Positions 54,515 through 64,000 of a stretch of 64,000 nt of DNA are shown here, in pieces. The notes beneath the pieces were generated by a model. The model was not told the origin of the DNA, did no database searches, and worked only from the letters and a program-made list of their open reading frames with translations. Origin of the DNA: Polychytrium aggregatum (lineage: Eukaryota > Chytridiomycota > Chytridiomycetes > Polychytriales); assembly GCF_025602895.1 (NCBI RefSeq), contig NW_026516214.1, forward strand, positions 248,001 to 312,000, in the 5' to 3' direction. Made by a program: the position numbers and the translations under genes. Within the stretch, counting starts at the first letter, position 1, and the number at the start of each line of letters is the position of its first letter.

Positions 54515-57500
54515 ATGGACTTTACGCCGCTCAAGTCATCTAAACGGAATGCCGATGCCAAGTCGCTCGTTGCCAAGGCCAAGGAGGAGCGAGAGAAGCG
54601 AGAGCAAGCCCGGCTTGAAGCCCAACAGGCCAATACCCGACAGGCAGCAGCCCGGACCATCCTCCGTTCGCTCGTGCGGCTCCGTCGTCAAAGAACATGC
54701 ACAGCCGAGCTGAGAAGTGACTGGGACCAAAGGACCCGCTTCCGGGTTCTTGACGAGCATCCGCTGCCCGCCGGCACCGCAGCGTCGTCGCCGCCCAAGG
54801 ATGCTGGCGAGCCGCTACTGCACATCGAGCTCGATCTGGACGGCCTGCCTCCTGCCGCCGGACTGCTCGTACGATTCTACGAACCCGAGCAGGATCAACT
54901 CCGGCTCCTGGCGCTTTGCCGGGCGCTTCTTGCTCACTCCCCAACCAAGGTTGCCCAGCAACTCTGCTCGTGTGCGGTTCCGCTGATGGGGCGGCTGCTC
55001 CAAATCTGCGCTCGTCAAGTGATTCAGGCCAAAGCCGACGGGCGTTTGGTGAGGGCCTTCAATGACCTGACGGCGGTCCCAAATATGGATCTCTACCTGA
55101 CCGGACCAGAGCTCCGCTTCATGATTGTTTTCATGGACGTCAAGGTGCTTGGGCCCCACAGCGCCGGTGTCTTCCGGTACCTGCGGGGATCCGACTTTTA
55201 CGAAATCATTGCCGTTGGACTGGAGGTGAGCACGGCATGCCTCTGAATGCTTGGCACGCTATTGGCGGCCCTGGCGAGCTGACACATGGGCTGTCGCATG
55301 GCCCGATACAGGTCCGGATCCAGAAGCTTGTCCATATCGGATCGTTGAAAAAACGTCTCGATATCCACACGGCAGTTGTCAAGAAGCTGAACCTCTGGGT
55401 GAATGGGATGGTGCATATCCTGTCGCTCTCGCTATTGGCGAGCAACTCGCCGGCCCCGTCGATGGAGAAGGCCCCTGATCAATCGCCGGATGGCAGCACA
55501 AGACCCCACGATGAGCCAGAGCACGGGCCAACACTCTTCATCAGCCGTTTCATGACGATACCGCTCCTCATTTCGGCCATCGACCCAACAGCGGTGACGC
55601 TGCTGTCGAAATCGCTGCTCCTCGACAAGATTACGGCAACGCTGGCCTCGCACACAGGCCGCCGCCAGGTGCTTGCCGAGGTCGCTGGATCCGAGTCGGT
55701 CGTGTTTCTTACTGCCAATCTGTCGGCACTCTATCACAGGGCACCGGGTCCATCAAGCGCATCCCGTGTTGAGGGTCGTCCGGAGCGGCACAGCGACTTT
55801 GTGCGATCTGTGCTGTATATTCTGCAACAGGGACTCGAGCCGTCCGGTGTCCTGCCAAGCAACCGCAAATATCACCCAATCCTGAAGTGGACCCAGGCAC
55901 GCAGCATCAAGACGTACTCACCCGAATGCTACCAGAGACTTGGCGATGATCTCGCACTCTTGTGGAGGCGATCGTTTGTGGCCACAAGCTTTGCGGCCGT
56001 GCTAGATGTCAAGGCTGCGTCTGCATCAGCGACAAGTACTCCGGCACAGAGTCCACGAGGATCCGTAACGGAGCAGACCTTGGCAACAATTGCCGTCCAT
56101 GATGCATGCGAACTCTTCCTGGCTCTCACACGGACCATACAGGCCTTCAAGCCATCGATCATGAGCTCGCTGAGCTTCCACCCTGGCTTGGTGCCTGGCC
56201 TCTGGCGCTTTTTGGCCGCGACGACAGTCCCGTCGTCGCTCTTTGGCGGATCTCGCGACCGTCTGCACATTCTTCTGGATGCTGTCGGCGCTGAGCCAGC
56301 GAAAGAGCCGCTGATGCCTATATTGGAGCTATTTTGCGAAGGAATGTACCTCATCTTTCTGTAAGTCTGCGTGCCCTTTGAGTCCTCTTGGGCAGACAGA
56401 GACAGTTGCAATATTGGCCACTGCCGAATCGGCCCGCGGCGACCATCCGCAGCATAGCTCACCGATGGCCAACTTATCTGACAACAGGACTCTGGACGAA
56501 GAAGAGATCTACCAAACTGAGCGCCCCTTTCGTCTGCAGGAGCTGTCCAAGATTTCGCTCTTCCTGAATCATTTTTGCTACCAGCTCTTTTGGAATCAGT
56601 CCAGAGTTGCCCGTATCTCGGCACCATCGGACTCAACAACAGTTCAGGAGCAGCAGCAGCCGGATGTCATTGAACTCCATGGAGCGTTGGCCCAGAGCAT
56701 ATCGATTCTGGATCCAGCCCTGAAGCTACTGACGCTTCTACATACCCGCAGCGCTCGCCGCGCGTTCGGAGAAGAGACCGACATGTGGGGCATTGTAAAG
56801 TCGAGCTCGAACCCTTGGAAGAGAAGCACCGGCACCATAACAGCGAAGGACTTTGTTCGCGATGTGCGAGCGGGAGACAGGCGATGCACGCTCATCTTGG
56901 CCAATCAGCCGTGGTGTCTGTCGTTTGCGAGGTAAGATTCGGCCGACCAGACGGATGCTCGGAACAAGGGGGTCGAGGGGCAGCGCTTGTCGAAGCGATA
57001 CTTCCAGCGTATTATCCAAAACTCATCACTGTGCTGATCCTCGTGATTTTTTGGATTGCTACGGCTGCTGACTGCTGACTGCTGACTGCTGACTGCTGAC
57101 TGCTGCCATGGATGCTCTAGCCGTGGTAAGACTCGAATATAGTGTGACGCATTGCCTGCAGCGCTGGTTCCATGGTCTATCCCGGTGCGATCGTGTGTTT
57201 GCCTGTCCGACTGTGTGATTGCCTAAACATGTCCGCATCTCAGTCGAGATATTTCGTAGTTACATCGAAGCCGACAAGGCGCTCTACCAAAGCTCTGGCT
57301 CTACGCGCATTGTTATACACCGAGAGAGGGTAGGTCTCTGGTTCCCGAGTCCGAATCAGTCAACATTGGTATCTGAACAAGCTCGATGCAGCGTTGTTAT
57401 TGTATGGGCCCGGCGTCTGCCACGTGAGCGTACTTGAGCGCTCACAGCTACCTGGGGTTGCATGGACCCATGCGCTCGAACCAAAAGGTCTTGGAGGACG

Positions 57501-59752
57501 GCTTTACTCAGCTTGGACCTCTTGCGGGCCACCAATTCAAGCAAACCATTCACGTCAAGTTTGTCAACCGACTCGGTAAGTAGCTCAGCATTCGCGGTGC
57601 GCTTGCAGAACGAGGTGTTGACTGTGAATCTGGGCTCGTTGAACCCACAGGGCTTCAGGAGGCCGGCATCGACCGCAGCGGAGTGTTCAAAGAATTCCTC
57701 GAGGACCTGGCCTCAAAGTGCTTCGAGCCCAACTTGAACTTGTTCAAGAGTACACCCGATGGGACCGTGGTTCCGTCTGCGACGTCATTCGTGCAGGAGA
57801 ATCATCTCGAGCTGCTCGAGTTTGTCGGGCGGGTATTTGGCAAGGCGCTCTACGAAGGCATTACCCTCGACATTCCCTTTGCAGATTTTATTTACTCCAA
57901 GTTGCTGGGCATGTACAATTTTTTGGTTAGTGGCTGACGGAGGAGTGATCACGTCTCTTCCAAAAGCATCGACGGGATGCATCTTCTTGTTGCTGCGATG
58001 GCTGCACTGGCCCTGCACAGACTGACCCTGCACGGACTGGCCCTGCACGGACTGGCCCTGCACGGACTGGCCCTGCACGGACTGGCCCTGCACGCATCGC
58101 TAACTGTGTTTCGTATGGCGACAACGGCGTTCCTCTTTCAGGATGAGCTTCCATCGTTGGACCCTCAGCTTTACAAGAACCTGACATCGCTGCGCCACTA
58201 CGAAGGGGACTGTGCCGACTTCGGCCTCAATTTCACCATTGATCTGGATGTGTTTGGCAAGGTCGTGACTCGAGGTAGATTTTGCACTCTCTTTGAGTGA
58301 AGGGCAGATTGCGCCGGAAACCATCAGGCGGCGGAAGTGACAAGAATATGCAAGTTCTGTCGGCACTCAAGCTGCCCGCTGGGCTCACTTCTCGCCCATG
58401 TTCTCCGTGTCCAGAACTCAAGCCTGGTGGCACCCACATCTCCGTGACGAACGACAACGTGCACGAATACATCTACCTCACAGCCGACTATCGGCTCAAC
58501 CAGGAGTGCCGAGATCAGTACAGAGCCTTCATTGAAGGATTCCGCAAGATCATACCGGAGGCGTGGCTGAAGCTGTTTTCTCCCACCGAGCTGCGCGTGT
58601 GAGTGGATTCGGCATCGCTGTGCACTGCAGTGCGAGGGATCAGGCAGCATGCTTGGCTATTATGCGGCCCTGGCTGTGTCGGCTGGACCGCGACTGAACG
58701 ATTCTTGCTATTGCTCCTGCAGTCTGATGTCAGGCGAAGATAGCTTGTTTGGTAAGTCGTGAGTCTCGGCCCAACCTCACTCTCCAACCTACAACCCTAC
58801 GGCTGAACCGCACTGATCCATAATCTTCGATCCCTCCTTGATATGTACGCGAGCAAAGATGTCGGCGAGTTGCGACGATACACCAGATACGAGGGCGGAT
58901 ACTTTGACCAGCACAAAGCCATCAGGATGTTCTGGCAGGTATGTACTGGAAGATCCAGCGTCCCAACGAGGCATTCTCCGCTACGCCATTCCAAGAGCAG
59001 GGCTTTATGTCGCCAACCCCTGAGCAGTGTCGAGTTCGTTCCCTCTTCACCTAACCAAAGGTCACACTGGTCGCTTGCACACCGGAATCGCCGTAGGTCT
59101 TGGATGAGTTTGATGCTGCTGATAGGAGCAAGTTTTTGAAATTTGTGACGAGCTGCTCCAAGGTTTGGGCCAACCCTGCTCTGGGCTTGCTTGCACTGCT
59201 TCGTCGTCATCTCTCTGGTCTCATAGACCAGTGCCGGCAAAGTCGACGTCTGCAGTCGCACTGGAATCGAGATGGGGCGATGCATTGAGCAGCACAACGG
59301 CTGATTTGTGCCAACTCGCACCGTTTGTGCTGGCCAACCAGCCTCCCGTCGGGGGCTTCCAGCATCTTCACCCAGCATTCACAATCCGGATGGTAGCGGT
59401 ATCCGCTGGAGACAACGGCCAAGCCGAGACAGAGATCGTCCCCGTGATGAGCCAGATGCTTGGATCTGTCTTTGGTCTTGGCAAGGACTCCAAGCGGCTG
59501 CCGACCTCGGCTACCTGCTTCAATGTCCTCAAGCTGCCTGCCTATGTCAAGAAGAGCACCTTGCGCGACCGACTGAGATATGCGGTGAGTGCGGCTGCAA
59601 AGACGAGAGTGAGCGGCTGACTTGAGAATATCGGACGAGGGCCAGCCGTCGGCGGAGACAGCGTGCGCATCATACGTAGCCATGACAAGCTAATTGTCCG
59701 TCACTGCTGAACTGCACAGATCAACGCCGGTGCAGGATTTGAGCTGTCGTAG
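54515..59752 (+). CDS. HUL5: HECT E3 ubiquitin ligase Hul5/UBE3C
   Basis: Proteasome-linked HECT ligase that extends ubiquitin chains. The start MDFTPLKSSKRNADAK with KAKEEREKREQARLEAQQ and an IQ-like helix (RTILRSLVRLRRQR) is characteristic of Hul5/UBE3C. Approximate exons are 54515-55226, 55311-56360, 56489-56932, 57238-57330, 57427-57573, 57650-57926, 58141-58275, 58417-58600, 58720-58752, 58838-58939, 59096-59163, 59342-59583 and 59720-59752. HECT landmarks are DRSGVFKEFLEDLASKCF, ELLEFVGRVFGKALYEGI, FGLNFTIDLDVFGK and VHEYIYLTADYRLN. The active Cys lies in LPTSATCFNVLKLP, and the end INAGAGFELS is canonical. Two introns carry tandem repeats. Some exon edges are approximate. Confidence 0.92.
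57064..57105. repeat. 7-bp (CTGCTGA)n repeat in a HUL5 intron
   Basis: About six copies of CTGCTGA in tandem, within the intron following the exon that ends near 56932. Confidence 0.85.
58006..58094. repeat. 15-bp tandem repeat in a HUL5 intron
   Basis: The unit ACTGGCCCTGCACGG repeats about six times within intron 57927-58140. Since 15 is a multiple of three, all frames can stay open. Confidence 0.9.
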
Positions 59753-60220
59753 GGCCACTCCAACCTGGTATCGATCACGAGCGCCGTATGGATGGGCAGG
59801 GCGGTGGACAATTTGAACAATGTGGACAAAATCGTATTGAAGAATGGCTACATACAAACATAAAGTCCATCATCGTCGGCCGCAACATGACCGCGATGGC
59901 CAATGCGAGCGAAATGCCGGCGCAATCATCCAAGAGAGAATCACCAGGAGCACAAATGGAGGATATGAAACTGCCAAAAAAAAAAACAAGATAGGTCGAG
60001 TCAAAAAAAGAGAAGAAGAAGAAAACTGGCGAGAGGATCCCGATCGATCATCACAGGAAACCAATTCGAGGCCACTCGTAACCCGGGCGGGGACGCTGCC
60101 AGGATATTCTGGCGCGCCGGCCTGCGACTGAGGGCACATCATCAGTGGGAATTGAGCGTATCGCATGCCGACACTGGTTGCTGGTCGTATCAACGTCACT
60201 CCAAAGGCTGCTTGACTCGA
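59753..60220. other. Spacer between HUL5 and DUSP 3' ends
   Basis: About 470 bp with A-rich patches (near 59977 and 60004). Consistent with two convergent 3' UTRs. No gene. Confidence 0.4.
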
Positions 60221-62028
60221 TCACACAGTGGTCGGGTACGAGTGGTTGCGCGAAACAGGATATGGGCCGAGCGACAGCGTGCCCTTGCACACGAAACACA
60301 ATTTCGGGCATTCGTGGATATCGTCCATGTGCGTCTTGAGCGTTGCGGCATCGGCGCTCTCCATACTTCGCAGCAGATGCTCCAGCTCCTGCTCGACAGC
60401 AGGATCAACGGTGGTGCTGGGTCGGGCGGCATAGTTGGACGAGTCCTTGAGGGCAAAGCTGACCTTCCGTCGCCCCAGCAGCGGTTTCAGATCGGGCGTC
60501 GAGTCAGATGCGACGGGGGTTGGTATAACTGGAGACGAGTTGGATCGTGACCGATTCAGATAGATGGATTTGGGCTTTTGGAGAGCACTGCTGCTGTCGG
60601 CGCTTCCGTCAGCACTGCGATCGGATTTGTCGCTGGCGCCCGGTACAGGTTTGGCGGGCCGGGTAGGAGACTTGGAGAGGATGCCGCGGCCCAGTGGAAA
60701 GGACGGGGGCAGCATCGTGCTCATACCAGGCTCGGACTGCGAAAGGGTCGGGCGAATAAAGATTGTCCAGTAGCGCTCCAAAAAGTGTTCCTGGAGACGG
60801 TTGCGCACATATTCGCCGGTGTGCGAAAACGGATCATCCGAGACCCAGGTCTGCGGGTGAAACTGCAGCGACTGAGGTCGGATGCGCCGCAGGCTCTTGA
60901 GCGCCTCGGCAGCGGTGCACTGGTACTTTTCCATCAAATAGACTGCCAGGAAGATGCCGGTGCGGCCGACGCCGGCCTTGCAGTGGACCGCGACCTTTTT
61001 GCCCTTTGCGATGGTCTCCTTGGAGCTCTTGACGAACTGGCGGAGTTGCGACCAAGTCGGCACGGAGCCGTCGTGGACGGGAAGGAACAAGACCTTCATC
61101 TCGCTTTCGGGCTCGAGCAGCTCGAAGACGTCTGGATCCACAGCGGTGTCTTGATATGAGCCTGGTCAGGGTTGGGTTGCGTTGGGTGGGGTTGGATGAA
61201 CAGCAAGCGGATGGGTGTCAGGTCAGGGGCTCGCAGCTACCAACCGGCGTCAGGTAGCGGATGCTCAGGGCCGTCGGTCGAGCAAGAATGCACCAACGAG
61301 AAGCGGGACTCACATTTCATACAGCGGATTCCTCCGTTGGGATCCCGGCCAGCTATCAGCGACTCGGTGGTGTTGACGACCAGTCCGACGCCGATCTCAA
61401 CCAGAGCGCTCCAATGGCATTTGCGATCCTGTAAGCAGGCCGTGCAGAGCATTGCGCCGCAGGGGTAGCATTGACGAAGAGACCGCCGTTGAAAGTCGTC
61501 GTGGGAGCGATGGTGGTTAGTGGCGACATTCGGGAGCTGTTGCCGACAGAAGCGGATTCGCACAACCCTGGGCTGGCCAGTGCCCAAGGACCACAGACGA
61601 TCGTGCGGGGTGTCCATGATCCACTGGAGCACAGAGTGGGGTGGGGAGAATGCCGAACCTACCGGGATGCTCATGCCGGCAATCATGCCGTCGTCGATCC
61701 ACGAAAAGTGCCGGGGCAGCCGTTCATCGGCAGGATAGTAGCTCACAGTCTCGGGGACAGCGACTGCAGGCTGAGTCGCAGCCGGGAAGACCGGTCCCGA
61801 CACAGGACGAGGCGGACGAACGGGCTGAGGCAGCAAAGCGGGCTGATCGGCGGCCTGCTTGCGGCTCGAGCCAAGCTCGGGCTGCGAAGAGCGCCGGATC
61901 AACCGCCGAGGGCCGCGGGAGGGGATGCCGGGGCTATGTTGGGGAGCGGTGAACAGCACCGACAGATCAAAGAAGGCCCAGAGTGTGTTGAGGTTGATTC
62001 GATCCTCCGACAGGGAGAGCGGGGGCAT
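60221..62028 (-). CDS. Atypical dual-specificity phosphatase (DUSP23/PTPDC1-like) with long tails
   Basis: Cysteine phosphatase. Three exons (62028-61663, 61428-61314, 61149-60221) join in frame to 469 aa. The first 100 residues are Pro/Arg-rich and disordered. The catalytic core begins LPRHFSWIDDGMIAGMSIP, then VEIGVGLVVNTTESLI and FLPVHDGSVPTWSQLRQF, which carries the likely general-acid Asp. The P-loop is VHCKAGVGRTGIFLAVYLM, matching HC-x5-R. After the core (RIRPQSLQFHPQTW) come about 250 Ser/Pro-rich residues ending in LCFVCKGTLSLGPYPV. DUSP23-like by the FSWIDDG-x-x-AG motif, but much longer than that family's usual 150 aa. Substrate unknown. Confidence 0.82.
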
Positions 62029-62952
62029 GGCGGGTGTAAAACGCTGGGGAGTGATATTTAAGGGTGCCGTTGACGGCTGGATGATTCAAGATTCAGGGTC
62101 GCCGAGTCAGGTCGATAGCGATAGTCAGGTTGATAGGGGTAGTTAGGCTGATTGTCGAGAGCAGATGGCGGTGGGCTAAAGGACCAACCGGGGCTGACGG
62201 TCGAGAGACGGTCGAGAGGGTTGATGGCCAAAGCGAACACCAGACAGAGCGAGTTCTGGGCGGTGCCGGCAAGAGGAGACCAGCGGGACGACAGGGCAAC
62301 CTTGCGATGGAGATAGAGGCCACAAGACGCCCAGCCCGGCACAACAACAGCACCAGCAGCGCCAGCAGGCGAACGATCCCTCGGCCGAACGAACAACAGC
62401 GCCGATGGACGAACAACAACGGCGAAGGGCGAACAACAACGGCGGCCAAAGGGGCGGCTGGCAAGGTTTGCCGCACATGATCCTGGGACAAGGTCGGACA
62501 CGGTGGGACACGGTGGGACACGGGTGCGCAGCGTGCCACGCCGCCGGCGATTGGTTCGTTCAGCAAGGCGCACACAGACAGTGGCCCCGCTGCCACTCGA
62601 CGGCTGGACGAATCAGCGCGCGGGGACGCAGCCGGCGAGTCTGAGTGGTCGCCGAAACCGACGAATCAGCGGGCCAGGACGAGCCCAAACGAATCGAGCC
62701 CGAACGAATCGAGCCCGAACGAATCGAGCCTATATGAATCGAGCCTATATGAATCGAGCCTATATGAATCGAGCGACAGGTCGATGCAGCGAGGATTTAT
62801 GACAGGCGTCCTGCTCTGTGCTTGGTGCCAACATGAAACATCGACTGCGGGCAAGGGTGAGCCAGGCTGACGGCTGCTTGGCCAGGGACAATCGGCATTC
62901 GCGGTGTAGCACCCCACCCGCAGCGGCCGCGCTCACGATGACTCTGGCCGTT
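62029..62952. other. Spacer with 15-bp GAATCGAGCC repeat
   Basis: About 920 bp between the DUSP start and the RPGRIP1L stop. It contains ACAACAACGGCG repeats near 62400-62450 and the 15-bp minisatellite at 62686-62775. No recognisable gene. Confidence 0.4.
62686..62775. repeat. 15-bp minisatellite (CGAATCGAGCCCGAA / TATATGAATCGAGCC)
   Basis: About six units share GAATCGAGCC. The first three carry CGAAC spacers and the later ones TATAT spacers, so a variant unit appears to have been amplified secondarily. Confidence 0.85.
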
Positions 62953-64000
62953 TCAGTCCGCACCGCCGATGAGTTCTCGAAGGGCGTCGCAACCGCGGAG
63001 CACGATCCGCAGCTGCCCAAGGCAGAAGGCTCCGTCTGGGGTCGTCACCGGCAGCAGCTCCTCGTAGGTGTCGCGTCCGTATTCCAGTGCATCGCGCACA
63101 TCGAGCTCGGCATATCCGAGCTCGCTGGCCTGGGTCGGCTGGGGTCCGGACTGGCTGTTCTCGGAGCCGGGGCCTGGCTCGTTGACAACGGTGATGAGGA
63201 TCCTGGACTCGGAGGGCTCGGTCGAAGTCAGCATTTGACACAGAGAGCGTCGCTCGCGCGGGGACCGATCCAGGCTCATGTCGAAATCTTGTTCAGGTGG
63301 CCATGAAAGCAGAGGTAGCAGCTGGTTAGTGCGGCGCCTCGATCTGCACAAGCAATCGCCGACACATCGGCAAGAGCACATCGGCAAGGGCACATCGGCA
63401 AGGGCACATCGGCAAGGGCACAGCGGAGAGATTGCGCAGTGCTCCAGCATACCGTTGCTGTGGTCGAAGCGAGCAAATCCATCGTCGCCTATCGTCACCG
63501 AGGGTGTCTCGAGGCTCTCGAGTGGATAGCCCAGGAAGTCGTAGCTTGCATAGAGCTGCTCGACCTCCTCGATGATCTCGCAGACATCTTCGTCGGAAAC
63601 GTCGAACTGAAGACCAACCAGCTCGATCGAGAAGGCGCACTGATCTTGGTGCCGATGCGACCGATCGCTGTCGTCCCGCTGGGCCCCAAGCTTGTCCCTG
63701 GAGCGATTCACGAACTGCTGTTCCTCTTGACCGCCGATAGAAGGCTGGGTATATGGGTGTTTGAGTGTCAGTACCTCATGGGGTGCTGGAGCACCGTGCT
63801 TTATCAAAGGTATTCCGGCAGCACGCTCTCGACTATAGCAGCGTGCGCTTACCTCGGAAGCTTGACTCTGTGAATCGGCGGCTGGTTTCTGGCCCAGCAG
63901 GTTTCCGATGCTCCAGCCCGACTCGCCAGATTCATGGACAGTTGGCAAAGGCGGTGGCTTGGGAGTTCTCCGGCCCTGTGACGACACATTCGAGCCGCGA
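62953..64000 (-). CDS. RPGRIP1L: RPGRIP1L-like ciliary transition-zone protein (C-terminal C2 domain, 5' cut)
   Basis: Transition-zone scaffold of the cilium. Visible exons are 64000-63853 (partial), 63744-63453 and 63287-62953; phases agree. The last two exons form the C-terminal RPGR-interacting C2 domain: AFSIELVGLQFDVSDEDV, SYDFLGYPLESLETPSVTI, RFDHSNDFDMS, RILITVVNEP, SELGYAELDVRDALEYGR and the closing LGQLRIVLRGCDALREL. The order and spacing (ETPSV, GYA-x-L, L-x-x-L-x-x-GRD) match RPGRIP1/RPGRIP1L. The upstream exon is Pro/Ser-rich linker. The rest of the gene lies beyond the right edge. Intron 63288-63452 contains a 14-bp repeat. Confidence 0.8.
   Translation of the reverse strand, partial: RGSNVSSQGRRTPKPPPLPTVHESGESGWSIGNLLGQKPAADSQSQASEVSARCYSRERAAGIPLIKHGAPAPHEVLTLKHPYTQPSIGGQEEQQFVNRSRDKLGAQRDDSDRSHRHQDQCAFSIELVGLQFDVSDEDVCEIIEEVEQLYASYDFLGYPLESLETPSVTIGDDGFARFDHSNGMLEHCAISPLCPCRCALADVPLPMCSCRCVGDCLCRSRRRTNQLLPLLSWPPEQDFDMSLDRSPRERRSLCQMLTSTEPSESRILITVVNEPGPGSENSQSGPQPTQASELGYAELDVRDALEYGRDTYEELLPVTTPDGAFCLGQLRIVLRGCDALRELIGGAD
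63361..63422. repeat. 14-bp tandem repeat in an RPGRIP1L intron
   Basis: The unit ACATCGGCAAGGGC repeats about four times, the first copy with one A/G change, inside intron 63288-63452. Confidence 0.85.

Noticed and set aside
57785-58093. ORF with repeated VQGQS units, possible repeat protein
   Set aside because: It is the antisense of a 15-bp minisatellite within a HUL5 intron.
63361-63422. Possible CRISPR-like array of short repeats
   Set aside because: The 14-bp units are directly adjacent with no spacers and lie in an intron of a eukaryotic gene.

Overview
The window reads as nuclear DNA of a zoosporic (flagellated) fungus, most likely a chytrid. Genes are intron-rich with small GT-AG introns (two are GC-AG), coding DNA is GC-rich, and the proteins are eukaryotic and fungal in type (SAR1, ATG7, RCE1, HUL5/UBE3C, an APSES-type regulator). 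Several genes suit a cell with a cilium: a CCP1-type tubulin carboxypeptidase, an RPGRIP1L-type transition-zone protein and two cyclic-nucleotide-gated channels. I rebuilt exon chains by hand. RPF1, SAR1, both CNG channels, MACROD, JTB, RCE1, calpain, APSES-GATA and DUSP each splice into one continuous frame.

Layout. 0-13 kb: RPF1 (-, cut by the left edge), SAR1 (+), a small DMAC1-like ORF (-), a PHD-TFIIS-SPOC (BYE1-like) gene (-), a dihydrofolate/folylpolyglutamate synthase (+) and an L2HGDH-type FAD enzyme (-). 13-22 kb: the many-exon CCP1 gene (+) and a secreted or single-pass Asn-rich protein (+). 22-33 kb: a mobile-element island woven into a tandem pair of CNG channel genes (-). It holds a decayed Fanzor/TnpB-like relic, CNG1, a broken Tc1/mariner (IS630)-type transposase, an intact single-exon Fanzor nuclease gene (27030-29375) and CNG2. 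34-46 kb: SOM1-like (-), ATG7 (+), a gene-poor stretch, the APSES-GATA gene (+), a second Fanzor-derived relic and a macro-domain hydrolase (-). 46-64 kb: JTB-like (+), RCE1 (-), a mini cortactin-like gene (+), calpain (+), a third Fanzor relic, HUL5/UBE3C (+), a DUSP-type phosphatase (-) and RPGRIP1L (-, cut by the right edge).

The most interesting system is the Fanzor locus. The protein keeps RuvC-type acidic residues D530, E706 and D751 and a C4 zinc site, and adds a basic N-terminus and an N-terminal Cys/His knuckle. It lies just after a truncated Tc1/mariner-type transposase. Three degenerate relics in the same window carry Fanzor RuvC-region homology. One of them sits downstream of CNG1 just as the intact copy sits downstream of CNG2, which suggests that a Fanzor element and a CNG gene were duplicated together. 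The other two share one internal layout, like a small non-autonomous family.

A second theme is short tandem repeats inside introns (RPF1, L2HGDH, ATG7, RCE1, HUL5, RPGRIP1L) and between genes. No tRNA, rRNA or CRISPR array was seen.
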